In this document: in pieces, positions 23,893 through 35,026 of the stretch
How positions within the stretch are numbered: position 1 is the stretch's first letter
Layout: each line of letters begins with the position of its first letter
Origin: Adineta vaga
Taxonomy: Eukaryota; Rotifera
Direction of reading: 5' to 3'
NCBI GenBank assembly: GCA_021613535.1
Contig: CP075494.1
Location: forward strand, 11,346,001 to 11,410,000
Length of the DNA: 64,000 nt
Translations under genes and position numbers: made by a program
Notes under the pieces: generated by a model
Databases searched by the model: none
The model's input: only the letters and a program-made list of their open reading frames with translations
What the model was told of the DNA's origin: nothing

Positions 23893-25518
23893 TGTTTATA
23901 AATATGTTAATGGATTTGTTTGACGGCTTAATCGATGTTGTTTAAAAATATTTTACACATAGAGATATCGCCTATCTGTGCTCGTCCACAGCAGAATGTC
24001 TGTTAGAGTATATGAGTGTGTGTGTTTATCTAAAAACGAACAAAAGAAAAGAAAAACGCTGTAGGAGGACGAAGAAATGCGACGTATGTCAATAGTGATA
24101 GTGCTGCGATATTATAGAGAAGAGAAGAGAAGAGAAGAAAAAAGCGAATAGCAAACGAATATGTGATTCATTGAAAACGAACGGATGGTATCTGCTCGAA
24201 ATTTGATGTCTCTTCGTTGATGTCAGCTTGAAGAGCTCAAAAGAGTATTTGTTCCGTTGTATGATGAACAATAATGGGCGTCTATCATGATCAAATATAA
24301 CATAACATGAATCAATAATGATCTAAGCATCATTGGTCAGTTGCAATGAAAAAGAATAGAATAAGGTTATTTTACAATGAATAGCACGTGCCGGACAGTG
24401 TTAAGTCAATAAGACGAAAATGAATTTTTCTGTCTGAGTTCTTATATGATATGTCGATGTGTTAAAAGAAGGCCGTATAAAAGATATGGGTATTTATTTG
24501 AGAGCTACAGGTTAGAATCTTATCATTTGTGTTTAGATCTTCACAAGATGATAGAATATTTTTATTTAAATAAGACAATGACAAAAACCGACAAGTACGA
24601 TGGAAAGAAGAAGAAGAAGAAGTGATCGATAGTTAACTATTCCTTTCAAGAGAGAGAGACAATGAAAGAAGTGCGTCATCTTGACATCATGAACACATGA
24701 ATATCAGCGTTTGTCTATATATAAAATGAATAAATAATGAACACATAAAAGATTATGAGGTACTTTCTATTCAATTCAAGGGTCATTGATGCTCATACTG
24801 ACAGTTATGTTTGAGTATAATTAAGTTCGATACAATCATCTATATAAATATTATATAACTAATAATAGACTTACACTGTTTGAAAAAAAAAGTATAGAAT
24901 AAAATATTGATCTTATGCTTTTAACATATATTTAGGATTAAACCTCACGCATCGAAATGATGACTATAACTACTATTATTTCAATAACAAAAATACAGTG
25001 AACAAACAATAAACGAGAAAAAAAAGCGAACGAAGAGAAGAAAAAGAAGAAGAAGATAAGACGAAAGTCAATTTCAAATGTGTGTTAAAGAGAAGAAACG
25101 AAAACGTATAGTAACAGACAAAGATATACTGTAAATAATAGAAAGACGAACAGCGGTGTCGGTAAGAGAAGGGCTTGTAAGATTTCACCTATTAATTTAT
25201 TGTAGAGAAAAAGAATGAATTTTTTTGTCTACTAGTATCTGTAATGATGAAGAACGAGAAAAGAACAAGCACAAATAGACAAATGATACGAGAAGTAGCC
25301 AATGTTATTACTAATGAGGAAGAATATGTCATTTTCATACTATATACTAACTAGAAAGGATTCACGAATAATATCAATATGAGTCAACTTAGAAACAAAG
25401 TTTCAATAAAACGATACTTTCTTCTCGTTTTTCTTTACATTCAAGATCATAAATACGAAAACTACTGATTACAAAAGATATGTAAAGAATATTGTTGTCA
25501 TAAAATCGAACTCTTCGT
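23893..25518. other. Intergenic region upstream of ERM
   Basis: About 1.6 kb with purine-rich simple repeats (GAAGA units at about 24117-24140, GAA units at 24607-24622 and 25038-25058). It must include the ERM promoter. No gene seen. Confidence 0.45.
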
Positions 25519-25857
25519 TTATATGGTTAAACCAAAAATACTGATAATTGAAAAGATATTCTGATTTTCCCATTTAACTGTCACACAACCATCTGTAGTT
25601 CCATCCCAAATACAAGATAAAGCTGTGTGTAAACCAAAATTATTTTCTTGACTTTTTTCTCCGATTAAAACTGTCACAACATATTTCATTTGTTGATTAT
25701 GAAATTTCTCTTGTATATCTTTTAATCGTTGTAAAATCTCCGTTAGAATATCAATATTCCATTGTCGAACATGTTCATTCACAAAAAGTTTCTCACCGAT
25801 TTTTTCATGTAAAACTTCTTTAGTAATCTGTTTTATTTCATCAATATTAAATAACAT
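25519..25857 (-). CDS. DYNLT1: Dynein light chain Tctex-type
   Basis: A 112-residue single-exon Tctex1 protein, a subunit of cytoplasmic and axonemal dynein that binds the intermediate chain and cargo. The family core is clear: KYVVTVLIGEKSQENNFGLH, then TALSCIWDGTTDGCVTVKWE and a C-terminal ISIFGLTI. In vertebrate DYNLT1 the same blocks are [20 protein letters not shown] and a final SAFGLSI. Length matches the usual 113 residues. I chose the ATG giving MLFNIDEIKQITKEV, because the open frame upstream is hydrophobic and unlike the family. The start codon is only 43 bp after the stop codon of the CDF transporter on the same strand. Confidence 0.93.
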   Translation of the reverse strand: MLFNIDEIKQITKEVLHEKIGEKLFVNEHVRQWNIDILTEILQRLKDIQEKFHNQQMKYVVTVLIGEKSQENNFGLHTALSCIWDGTTDGCVTVKWENQNIFSIISIFGLTI

Positions 25858-25900
25858 TATACGATAAATAAATAGAAAGACAGAAAAAAACAACGCGCTT

Positions 25901-27559
25901 TTATACTATTTTATGTTCGTCGTTTGGATTATGATCGTAATCATAATCAAGATGAACAAATGCCTAAAATGAAGGGAGAAAAAAACGTAAGAAAAGATAA
26001 TGGGTTAATAAAAAGTATTACTCGTTCAACTTCAGGTAGTGCTTCGATTTTCTTTTGTAACGTTTCTCCAATATCATGTGCTTCTTTTAATCGCATCTCT
26101 TCAGGTAGAACAATATCAACTTCTACGAAATAGGATGTACCAAAATAAAATGCTCGAACAGTATCGATTTTCTTGATCAATGTAGAATGATGATAGGTTA
26201 ACCACTAGAAATAATCGAAGGAGATGAGAAGAAATTCGATGAAAAATTAGAATTTATTTACAGTTATGAGAGAAAGAAACTTGGGATCAGCTGTATGTCC
26301 ACTCAAACGTTTGATTTGACCTGGAAAATAAAGACAAATGTATAGCAACTGAAAGATAATAGTTTCAAACAAACCATTCGCTTGTCGAATCCACATGACG
26401 ATAATATAAATAGATATTACAATAGCACCAACAGGATCCACCACAATCGCTTTTTGATTAATTTTGTTCTTATATGCAAATGAACCTAAAATATCAAAAG
26501 AATCTCTCATATTTCAATGATATCTTCTTCTATCTCACCGACAAGACCACATAGCAACGCTACAGTATTCGATGCTACGTCATTACGATGATCTTCAGCC
26601 AATGCTGACAGCGTTGGAGTATGCACACGATGACAAAAATAGAATAAAATTGCTTTACTAACAATTACAACACAACTCGTTGCTATAGGAAATGCACTCA
26701 TATCAATATCAGATAAAGTTTTTGTCGTATTCTTTTCCGTGAAATATTGTACATCACTGATAATTGTATTAACCGATTCATAAATAACTAGAACGGATGC
26801 TGCACACATTATAACTGATAAAATTACAATCGCAACTGGCTCAAGACGTGTGCGACCTGTACAAATATATCGAATATAATATCAGAGTAAAGTCATGTGT
26901 GCATGATAGCATACCTTCAGGATAACGATATTTGTCTCGTTTTTTGATCGTACGCCACGCCCAAAATAAAATACCAGCCGTAGCAAGATCTACTGCAGAA
27001 TCAATCACAGAAGAAACAACTGAAAGTGATTTCGAAATGACAGCACTAACTATTTTCAATACGAATAAACACTAAAAGTACAAATTGTCACAATAATTTT
27101 TATTGAAAAAGAAGTTCTACGTACAATATTCACACCAAGTGAAATATTAGTTAACATATGGGCACTTTTTTGTCTTATAGCAACACTATCATCTGTTTGT
27201 CCATTTCCTTTACCATAATCGTGCATACGTTGATAATCATCAATCCATTCATCTTGATTTTCATAAAATCGTTTCACACGATTTGATAAACGAGCATCGT
27301 CATCACGTTTACCTCGACGGTGAGAATGTAAATGTGTCATTGAATAATATGAATCATCGACAGAAAATGGATGATGCTTTTGTTCTGAATCGGGTGCTTG
27401 CTGTTCATCTTTATCTTTTCCTGCAGTTAAACTATCACTGATTCGTCGAATGTATCCATCTAATTTTCCTGGTGACAATGTGAGTTGTCTATTTGATGGT
27501 GAATCTCCAAGTGAAACTACGTCTGAATCAGGCTTATAAGCGACATTTATATTAGACAT
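25901..27559 (-). CDS. Cation diffusion facilitator, manganese-type (SLC30/MTP-like)
   Basis: Multi-exon CDF proton/metal antiporter. The N-terminal 150 residues are cytosolic and charged. Membrane spans follow from [20 protein letters not shown] onward. The two metal-site motifs are DSAVD in TM2 and DHRND in TM5, i.e. DxxxD in both, the signature of the Mn-CDF branch. Zn-CDF members carry HxxxD. The cytosolic C-terminal domain includes [51 protein letters not shown] and ends EHKIV. The second to sixth spans are spread over exons at about 26840-27056, 26507-26809 and 26340-26500. I infer Mn2+ export or vacuolar/Golgi loading; localisation cannot be read from the sequence. Exon edges near 26520 and 27060 are approximate. 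Confidence 0.87.
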
Positions 27560-28336
27560 TTTACTGTCGTTATTTAACGAACGACTAACGCGTCAATATA
27601 TTATATACTGCCTATATATTTTATCTGCACGTCACGCTTCGTCGAATTCAAAGTTCGAAGTACTCATACTTCGATTGATGTGTTGCGTTTTTCTAACTCA
27701 ATACTCCTATCAAATGATGACCAAGTGATCATTTACTTGATATTTTGATATAAAATTTATTTCCAATTATTTATCAATTACCAGTATCTATTTATGTTCT
27801 ATTTTGATTTGTTCTGATTCATTGTATTGACCTTTAGGGAAAGTTCAATCTAAGAAATATATATGACGTCAGTTTGATTAATATTTATACCGTACTTTTC
27901 TACATATGATCGATGTTGGAACAACAAAAAATATTTTTTTGTATACAAAAGTGTCGTGTTGATGACTAACTTATAAATGTTTTTTCCTTATCTATATTCA
28001 TTAGTCTTACAACGTGTCAATGAAAATACAGTTTTTGAATTCTGAGACTTTAGTAAAATAGTCGCATGATTAAATGTGGTTAGTATATATATAATATCAC
28101 AAAAACGAAATACAGTACACTGAGAGATTCTACAAAGGAATTGATCTATTTCGTATGATACATGCATGTTTATTCTTCTCAAGTAAATTTACCTTCTTTT
28201 TTGAATAAACATAAGTTTTATTATAATTTAGACTGATCTTTTTGCTTTTCAACATTTGACACTGTCAATGATCAAGGAAAGCACTAATTATACATCATTT
28301 TATCTATATTTGGAATTCCTATTTCATATGTTCAAA
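27560..28336. other. Intergenic region upstream of the CDF gene
   Basis: About 780 bp, AT-rich. It contains the CDF promoter on one side and the remains of the ART/TPR pseudogene on the other. No other gene recognised. Confidence 0.45.
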
Positions 28337-29579
28337 TTAGAATAGTGTGTCGGCAATGATGTGGTCGTACTGTAGAGCTTTCAAATAGTCTCCTATATTA
28401 TCATACACTAAATCAGGATGCTTCGGTGGTAGCGATTGCTGTTGAATCTCAAGATATTTTTCGTGGCGTTGTAGACGTTTTGGATACTCTCTCATAATGT
28501 TATATAACAAACCGATGCTTTGGTTGGATGTAGCGAAACTAAGGTGCTTTAGAAAATTGTGTTTCCGAACTAATTCTAACAAGTTTTCATACATTGTAAT
28601 GGCTTCTGTATAGTGTCCTTGTTGATCTGTATCAATCACGACTCGATATAATAGAAATTGATTAATTTCTTCTGCTCTCTGGAAATTACTCATCTTTTGT
28701 AATAAAGCTTGCGAACTGCTTCAGCTCGTTGATATATCTACTTCCTCCTTTACGCGCGTAGTTAGTATACGAAGATCCTTATCATTTTCGTAGTTGATAG
28801 GAAATTGTTAAAAGCAATTAATCCACCTTTTGTTTTCGATAGCTGATCAAAATACATTCTGGACAGAGTTTGATCTCAATACAGGGTAAAAATATCACTA
28901 GGCATCTGTTTAGCAATATGCAACAAATGTAATTGTTCGATACACCGGTGAAGATCATGAATAGAAAATCCCATATTAACAATGAGAGTAGCATCCATAG
29001 TTCTAAGCGCATAATTAAGCATAAACTACAAAAATAGTCATAAGTATACCACCATATCGGAGAATGCTTCCGATATTGTTCATCAAATCGTTTAACGTTC
29101 TTTAAATGATGAACTGCGTCAGCAAATTGTTAAAATTGTTCTTGTTCGAAGTCAATTTTTAATAAAATCTCTTTAAGAATCTACGTATACATAAATGAAC
29201 AATCAAGTTTGCCTAAGATTTTACTGCTTCGATCAGTTTCTCTTTGCATAAAACTGATAGATATTGTATTGTGTTCACATTTTCTAGCGGTTTGTTTAAG
29301 CGCTTTCGTAATGGAAATAGAATCGGTGAACAATCCTTTATTCTTGTACCATTCTGTTGTCCATTGTTCAGATGCTACTTCTTTGTCAGAAAAGATAAAA
29401 ACAGATTGGAGCTGACACAAAGCGCCAGACATGATCATAATTACTTTGTCATCAGAATTATCGATAAGAGAATCAATACAATGATGAACATTTGTAAAAT
29501 GTTTAATGGTAAAAACAACACTTTGCAATTGAATGACTACATTTAACCAATCTTCGTGTTCTTCGTCAGCATGAATGGC
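28337..29579 (-). pseudogene. Decayed ADP-ribosyltransferase/TPR protein of the bdelloid-expanded family
   Basis: The order on the minus strand matches intact members I know from bdelloid proteomes. There is an N-terminal response-like region (VFTIKHFTNVHHCIDSLIDN, MIMSGALCQ), then SISFMQ...DCSFMYT and ILKEILLKIDFEQEQF, then the ART core (MDATLIVNMGFSIHDLHR, MPSDIFTLY, KTKGGLIAFNNFLSTTK), then TPR-like helices (28693-28337, EAITMYENLLELVRKH). Lesions: TAG at 29181-29183 after SFMYT; an in-frame TAA after EQEQF; a frameshift before LRTMDATL; a TGA at 28876-28878 exactly at the Arg of the ART YRGQ-type motif; and loss of the C-terminal half of the ART domain after STTK. A deletion after GALCQ also seems to have removed about ten residues. 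Not expected to be functional. Confidence 0.75.
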
Positions 29580-29991
29580 AAGTCAGATGACCGATATATT
29601 CAATACCATACGCCTTTTCAATCGCTCGTTCTTACATCTGTCCTTCTTTTCTCTTTTTTCGTTGTTTATCTTTATGAAAATCAGAGAGACCTGTATAAAC
29701 AGTCGCAACTAATGAATGAATATTAGAGAGGATTTTTTCTACTCAATGAGACATCTCATAAGTTAAAATGGGATAGTTATTATGTATATGCAAAAATGAA
29801 TACTAAAATATTATCCAAAAATCTCCACGCTCCTTTTGTCACTGTTTAACAAAACCAAATATAATTGGAAAAAATGTCTCTTATCATTGCGGCAGTTACT
29901 CAGGCAAATTCATACGTCAGAACTATTTTTGTAAAGAGTATAAACATTGAGAGCACAGTTACTGTTTTTTATTCGAACATCATTAAAATAA
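29580..29991. other. Intergenic between ART/TPR pseudogene and ERMARD
   Basis: About 410 bp of AT-rich sequence without a recognisable coding region. Confidence 0.4.
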
Positions 29992-32734
29992 TCACAGTTT
30001 AAGTATCGTTTTGGTGGATTTGTCAATGGCTGTTGAACGTAATGTAGCTATTTCGTCCCATCGATTACGTGTTATACCTGATAATGTCACTGTATTTTCA
30101 AGAAATGTTAACCAAATTCGTAGAAGTCTATATCATATTTTAGATGAAAATTGATCAATTCTTATTGTGTAAAGTCTTACGTACTTCATCAATAAGGATG
30201 AATATTTCGAATCAATAGATCGTATATGATCTAATGAGTAGAGAATGCATACACTTAAATGAGTAATGAATAAAATCAATTGACGAAGTTCATCATAACT
30301 ATAACGAACACAATTTGAATATGAAAAGAATAAAGAAAAATTCTTCTATACATACATATTGATAAAACGTTCAAAATTAGCACGTTGATTTGCTCGTAAT
30401 TGTTTGGAATGATAAGCTTGTCCACGTGTTTGGAGAAATGTATCGATATTTATTAATATTTGATGTATATGAGTAGATAGTTGTCGAATGATTGTAATGA
30501 AAGATTGTTCATTATAACCATTTGTTATTACCTATATTATTAGAATTATGAAAGATTCTATCGATATCATTTAACTAGATATTTACCCTATGTGAACAAT
30601 ATCGATTAATTAGATCTAAATTATCTGCATTAATTAATACATCAATTGTTTGTATCGATGTATCATTAAATAAAGGTAATTTATCTAAATACAATCAAAA
30701 TATTTCCAATAATTCATAATCTTTCGTCACTCACCTGAAGGAATAAATAATCGCCAAAAATCATCTAATTGAATGGCAAATTTTCCAGGCTGGTTTTTCA
30801 TCTCGTCTGCTTCTTCTTCAATTGATGCAACACATTCAGGTATTTGTTGAAATTTCACAATAAACTGTCGTATCTAAAGATAATATCAATGTAAACAACG
30901 AAACAAACAAAAATTCTTGTACTTGATTTTTTGCAATTGCAATTGGATGATAACAAACTTTGTAATTATTTACGTACTCAAGAAGACGTTGTCCATAATC
31001 ATCAGATTTCTAAAAGAAAGATAATTGAAATTATGAAAAAAAAACGCGATTAAACTTTGAGATACATGTTTATCATATCGATAGAGGAATGTCATTATCA
31101 GACTTAATTGAGTATCGGCAATCGATCGTGGAAGTTGTTCATAATTAAATTCACCATGACTTAATTTAGATCGAAGACAAATACCTTCTGGAAACGTAAT
31201 TAAATCAGCAAGTAGACTCTACAACATATCGTTTAAAATTAAAATCTATCTTCTCCAATCATTTCTTATTCTATACCATATAACCATGTCCTAATTCATC
31301 ACAGAGACGATTTGTTTGACCATCTGGTAGACAACAAGTGAGTATCTAAAAATTCTCAGTGTTATAAAATCAACTATTAACTGTAAATCATACTTCATCC
31401 AAAGTTGTGAATAATGTTGTACTCTAAAGAGCGCAGTAACCAACAATATTATAATTGGTAGACAAAAAAACGAACAAACCTCAGCTGTTAACAATCGTTC
31501 TGGACAATTATTAACTTGAACAAATAATTTTCGTAATAGATGCTCAAATATCGGTAGCAAAAGCATCATACTCAGACCATATCTAAATTATCTATTAAAA
31601 CGACAAACAGTTAAAGATCAAATCGATCGACATACTCATTTTGATTGTAAAAATAATCGATACTGGATTTCATGAGTGGTTTATATCCATTATCAATAAG
31701 TGGATGATTTTCAATTAATTGAATTGCTATATCAGCATTGGGACAACATAGATCTATATGAAAATGGAATAATTTCATTCTAATTTCCCTCTCGAAATAC
31801 CTGTAGGAAGAAAAGTATGATTTATAAAACGTTCAAATGAAATAAATTGTCGTTCTGGTACCAGTTTCCCTTGGACAATAGGTCCAATTTGTAATATGAT
31901 ATATAATAGAAGATAAGTGAATCTACAAGCATATATTGCTGTCAATAAAAACATAAATATCAATATACTTCTGTGAGATTTCATGACATTGAACAAATCC
32001 ATGCCAATAAATATTTCGTAAATTAATTGATTTTGGACTACCAATCAATACTTGCAAGATTATTGTCTAGATTTCCATAGATTTAAATGAAAGAGTATTT
32101 CGTTTCAATAGACTTACTAGATCCGAGCCAAGTATTGAAGCGAGAGTTGATGATTCAACAATTTGTCGTAGAAGATTAGGTACAGTATTTATTTGTGTTA
32201 AAAGCAACTAGATAGCAATATAAAGTATTCGGTACGAAGGAATTTATATTACTTACATTGCCGAGATTTCGTTCAGTAAAACAAGTTAAAAGGAGAGTAG
32301 CTAAATGAATTTCATTATTTTTCAATAGTTGAAAAACTCGAAACAAATCCTAAATACAAAAATATACCTTTCATCTATATTGATTAGTTGAAATTCTACT
32401 TTTCTATTCTTTAACCATCCACAATAATGATTATTATCGTAAGAAGATTGAAATTGTTCAATACTCATCTGATTGAATAATGTTTCAATTTGACGTAATA
32501 CTTTTACATCCAATCGACGAACAGATTCTAGATAATTGATTTCTGATTCTACCATGAATAAAAGCATATTCAACTGAACTAAAAAATCCAATTCATACCT
32601 TCGATCACTAGACATTGTCGAATTTCTTCTATTGATGGTTGATCTCGATATTCATTCGTTTCGCAAAGTACTGCCGGTGATACACTCAGTAGTAATTCTC
32701 GAATACCAGATGATAAATAAGTAGAATCTATCAT
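29992..32734 (-). CDS. ERMARD: ERMARD-like protein (ER membrane-associated RNA degradation)
   Basis: About thirteen small exons encode a helical protein that follows human ERMARD (C6orf70) block by block. Seen: [12 protein letters not shown] (about 31999-32030), [14 protein letters not shown], the [12 protein letters not shown] block, [13 protein letters not shown] (31149-31180), [14 protein letters not shown] near the C-terminus, and a final [20 protein letters not shown]. The start at 32734 ([15 protein letters not shown]) directly follows a TTCATTTAG acceptor. An alternative upstream ATG at 32779 has no support. ERMARD is linked to ER membrane association and RNA decay, but its biochemistry is poorly known. 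Both RNIYWH and RSKLSH fit the RX4H pattern of HEPN-type RNases. A predicted C-terminal membrane segment lies in the [16 protein letters not shown] region. Confidence 0.8.
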
Positions 32735-32736
32735 AT

Positions 32737-32760
32737 CTAAATGAACTAGATGCACATACA
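32737..32760 (-). promoter_or_regulatory. Candidate trans-splice acceptor of ERMARD
   Basis: On the minus strand a T-rich stretch ends in TTCATTTAG two bases before the ATG of ERMARD. It lies about 95 bp after the MVK stop codon. The position suits spliced-leader addition to a downstream operon gene. Confidence 0.45.
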
Positions 32761-32832
32761 CTTGGTATTTTAGATACATCAATCATGATCAAAAAAAACT
32801 ATCACATCTCTACGAAACTTTGAAAAATAAGT

Positions 32833-33813
32833 TTATGAAAATAATGTTTGTTCTTCTCTTAAACCTTCTACTCCACATTCGACAAATTGAATCGATTTAA
32901 TAGGATTATCTTTTAATAGTTCTAAAACTTCTTCTTTTGTAAACGTTGTTGTCAATGCAATCAGACAACCACCACCTCCAGCACCAGTAATTTTCGTAGA
33001 AATCTTATTTTTCAATAAAATTTCTATAATTTGATCAATTTCTGGTGTCGATACACCTAAACTTTTCAATAATCGTTGATTCTCTTGAAATAATTGATTG
33101 ATTTCTTCCGGATGTTCAACCATCGTATCCACACATGTTTCAATTTCATTTAAAATCTTTTCTCCATCATTAGGATTACTTTCCACAAATGAACGAACTA
33201 AACTAACCATTCGTTTCGTCGATTTCGGAATACCCGTATCAATAATCGCTAAATTTGATAGATGAAAGTTCAAATGTTTTTTCAATGTTCGACTATAGAG
33301 AAGTGATTGCCCAAATGTACTAATCGTATTATCAATACCAGACGGTGTACCATGAAAAAGACATTCAATTTTATATGCTAATTGATTGATCTCTTCAGCA
33401 TTGAGTGTTTCATGAGAAAGAAGATAAAAACAACCAACAAGACAAACACTAAATGCTGCACTAGAACCAAGACCAGCACCAATAGGAATTTCAGAACGAA
33501 CTTCGATATTCAATGTATTCCGATCAGATAACAACGATTTGAAATGATTGTATGCATAAATTACCGCTTGAATTTCAATCGGATGTGAACCAGAAGATTC
33601 AGATAAGTCAATTGTATAACGTTGATTTGTATCATGCAATAAGACATTCAATAGATGTTTATCAGTTTGATTGCTAGAGTTTTCATCTACAGTTAACTGC
33701 ATGTATAATCGCATACCAATACTAGTCACCAAAGCTCGTCGACCGTAGACAACAGCATGTTCTCCACCGATAATTAATTTTCCAGGTGATGAAACAATCA
33801 CAGTTTTTTTCAT
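32833..33813 (-). CDS. MVK: Mevalonate kinase
   Basis: A 326-residue single-exon GHMP kinase that phosphorylates mevalonate to 5-phosphomevalonate in isoprenoid and sterol-precursor synthesis. Motifs: SSPGKLIIGGEHAVVYG (residues 8-24, with catalytic-region Lys12 and Glu18), the ATP loop IPIGAGLGSSAAFS (109-122), ECLFHGTPSGIDNTIS (150-165, with Glu150 and the catalytic Asp161) and KITGAGGGGC (274-283). It is shorter than the human enzyme (396 aa), mainly by trimmed loops, but no catalytic motif is missing. I start at the ATG at 33813; the two codons upstream lack an ATG. It lies between SLC66A2 and ERMARD on the same strand, with only about 100 bp to the ERMARD start. Confidence 0.95.
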   Translation of the reverse strand: MKKTVIVSSPGKLIIGGEHAVVYGRRALVTSIGMRLYMQLTVDENSSNQTDKHLLNVLLHDTNQRYTIDLSESSGSHPIEIQAVIYAYNHFKSLLSDRNTLNIEVRSEIPIGAGLGSSAAFSVCLVGCFYLLSHETLNAEEINQLAYKIECLFHGTPSGIDNTISTFGQSLLYSRTLKKHLNFHLSNLAIIDTGIPKSTKRMVSLVRSFVESNPNDGEKILNEIETCVDTMVEHPEEINQLFQENQRLLKSLGVSTPEIDQIIEILLKNKISTKITGAGGGGCLIALTTTFTKEEVLELLKDNPIKSIQFVECGVEGLREEQTLFS

Positions 33814-34058
33814 CTTCAATAATACTATTCAAACTCTTCGCTTTCAAAAGAGACAAAAACGAACTAAAGATAAGAAAGAGATAAGTTCGTATATCGTTCG
33901 ATGTTAACTAATTCCTCAGTTTCATTTCATTGTATTATGTCAAAAAAAAGACAAAGAAACATGGTTTTTTTCTATATTTTAATTTTTAAATGCTAAAATA
34001 CATTATCTTTTTCATCAAATAAAATGAGTTCATCTTGAATATTGAGATATCATTAGAA

Positions 34059-35026
34059 TTACGGTTTACGTAATCGATATTTATCTGAATAGAGAAGAAC
34101 TTGACAAAGAATAGCAATATCAATACTAATTTGCAATAATCCGCAAAGCCAAAATTGTTTCGGTGCACTTCGAAGAATGAAATAAACAGTTTTAAATATA
34201 TCACCCGATGTCCACATAAGAACCTGAAAGAAATGGTTTAGAATTTGTAGAAGGAACAAGAAGAAATCGTATCTACCATTTTAACACTCATTCCTTCCGT
34301 TGATTTTAATCGAAAATTTCGTAAAAATTGTGGTGTACCTAATAGCGCTTCGAAAAAGACAGCCAAGAAACCGATCGTTTCAATATAGAATGTATTATCA
34401 AGAAATAACCATGTTGTTGAACCTAGGAGAAAAGTAAATTCAGATGAAAAAAAAACATGTTAATTTCGTATAGATTTACTGAGAAGTAATGCAAATAATG
34501 ATAAAAATTGAAGATAACTTGCAAATCTAAAACAAATCCAATGTTCTTCTTATTCAATTTGCCAAAAATCTTACGTTGTCCATTTCCAGAAATAATTCAT
34601 ATTCAAATCTGTAAATCTCTTTTCTGTATAATCTAATGGCAAATCTTTTGAACCTTGTTGATTGACAGGTAAATGATGACGAAGTGTGTTTGAATACACT
34701 CGAATACAAAGTTCCAACATAACAAGCATACAAATAATCATTACAATTGATTGAACTAATAAGGGTGTTTCAAAATGTTTACCAAACCAAAATTCAATAC
34801 GAAGAATATTCGCAATTAATAATGTTAAACAAACATAACTCGAGAAGCCTTCAGCATTTTGAGATCGTTTGATAATTAAATATTGAGGAATATAAGGAAC
34901 AACACCACCAAACTAAACGAAACCTATTTAGATTGAAAAGAGGATAGATTGAATTTAATCTTACAATGATAAGTGCTTGTGAGAACACTCGAACAGTTGC
35001 TGCAAAAAGTGCACTAAGATCAGCCA
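34059..35026 (-). CDS. SLC66A2: PQ-loop repeat transporter-like protein SLC66A2 (PQLC1)
   Basis: Four or five exons give a seven-span PQ-loop protein of about 265 residues. The first PQ loop is FGGVVPYIPQYLIIKRSQNA followed by EGFSSYVCLTLLIANILRIE. The second is TIGFLAVFFEALLGTPQFLR followed by STEGMSVKMVLMWTSGDIFK. These match human SLC66A2 (PQLC1) block by block, including FWFGKHFETPLL and CGLLQISIDIAILCQ. Human SLC66A2 acts in endosome-Golgi traffic with phospholipid scramblase activity; transport substrates are not defined. Start MADLSALFAATVRVFSQALI at 35026; stop at 34059. Confidence 0.93.

Noticed and set aside
29209-29546. Plus-strand frames over the ART/TPR pseudogene
   Set aside because: The minus-strand translation matches a known family; the plus frames are composition shadows.
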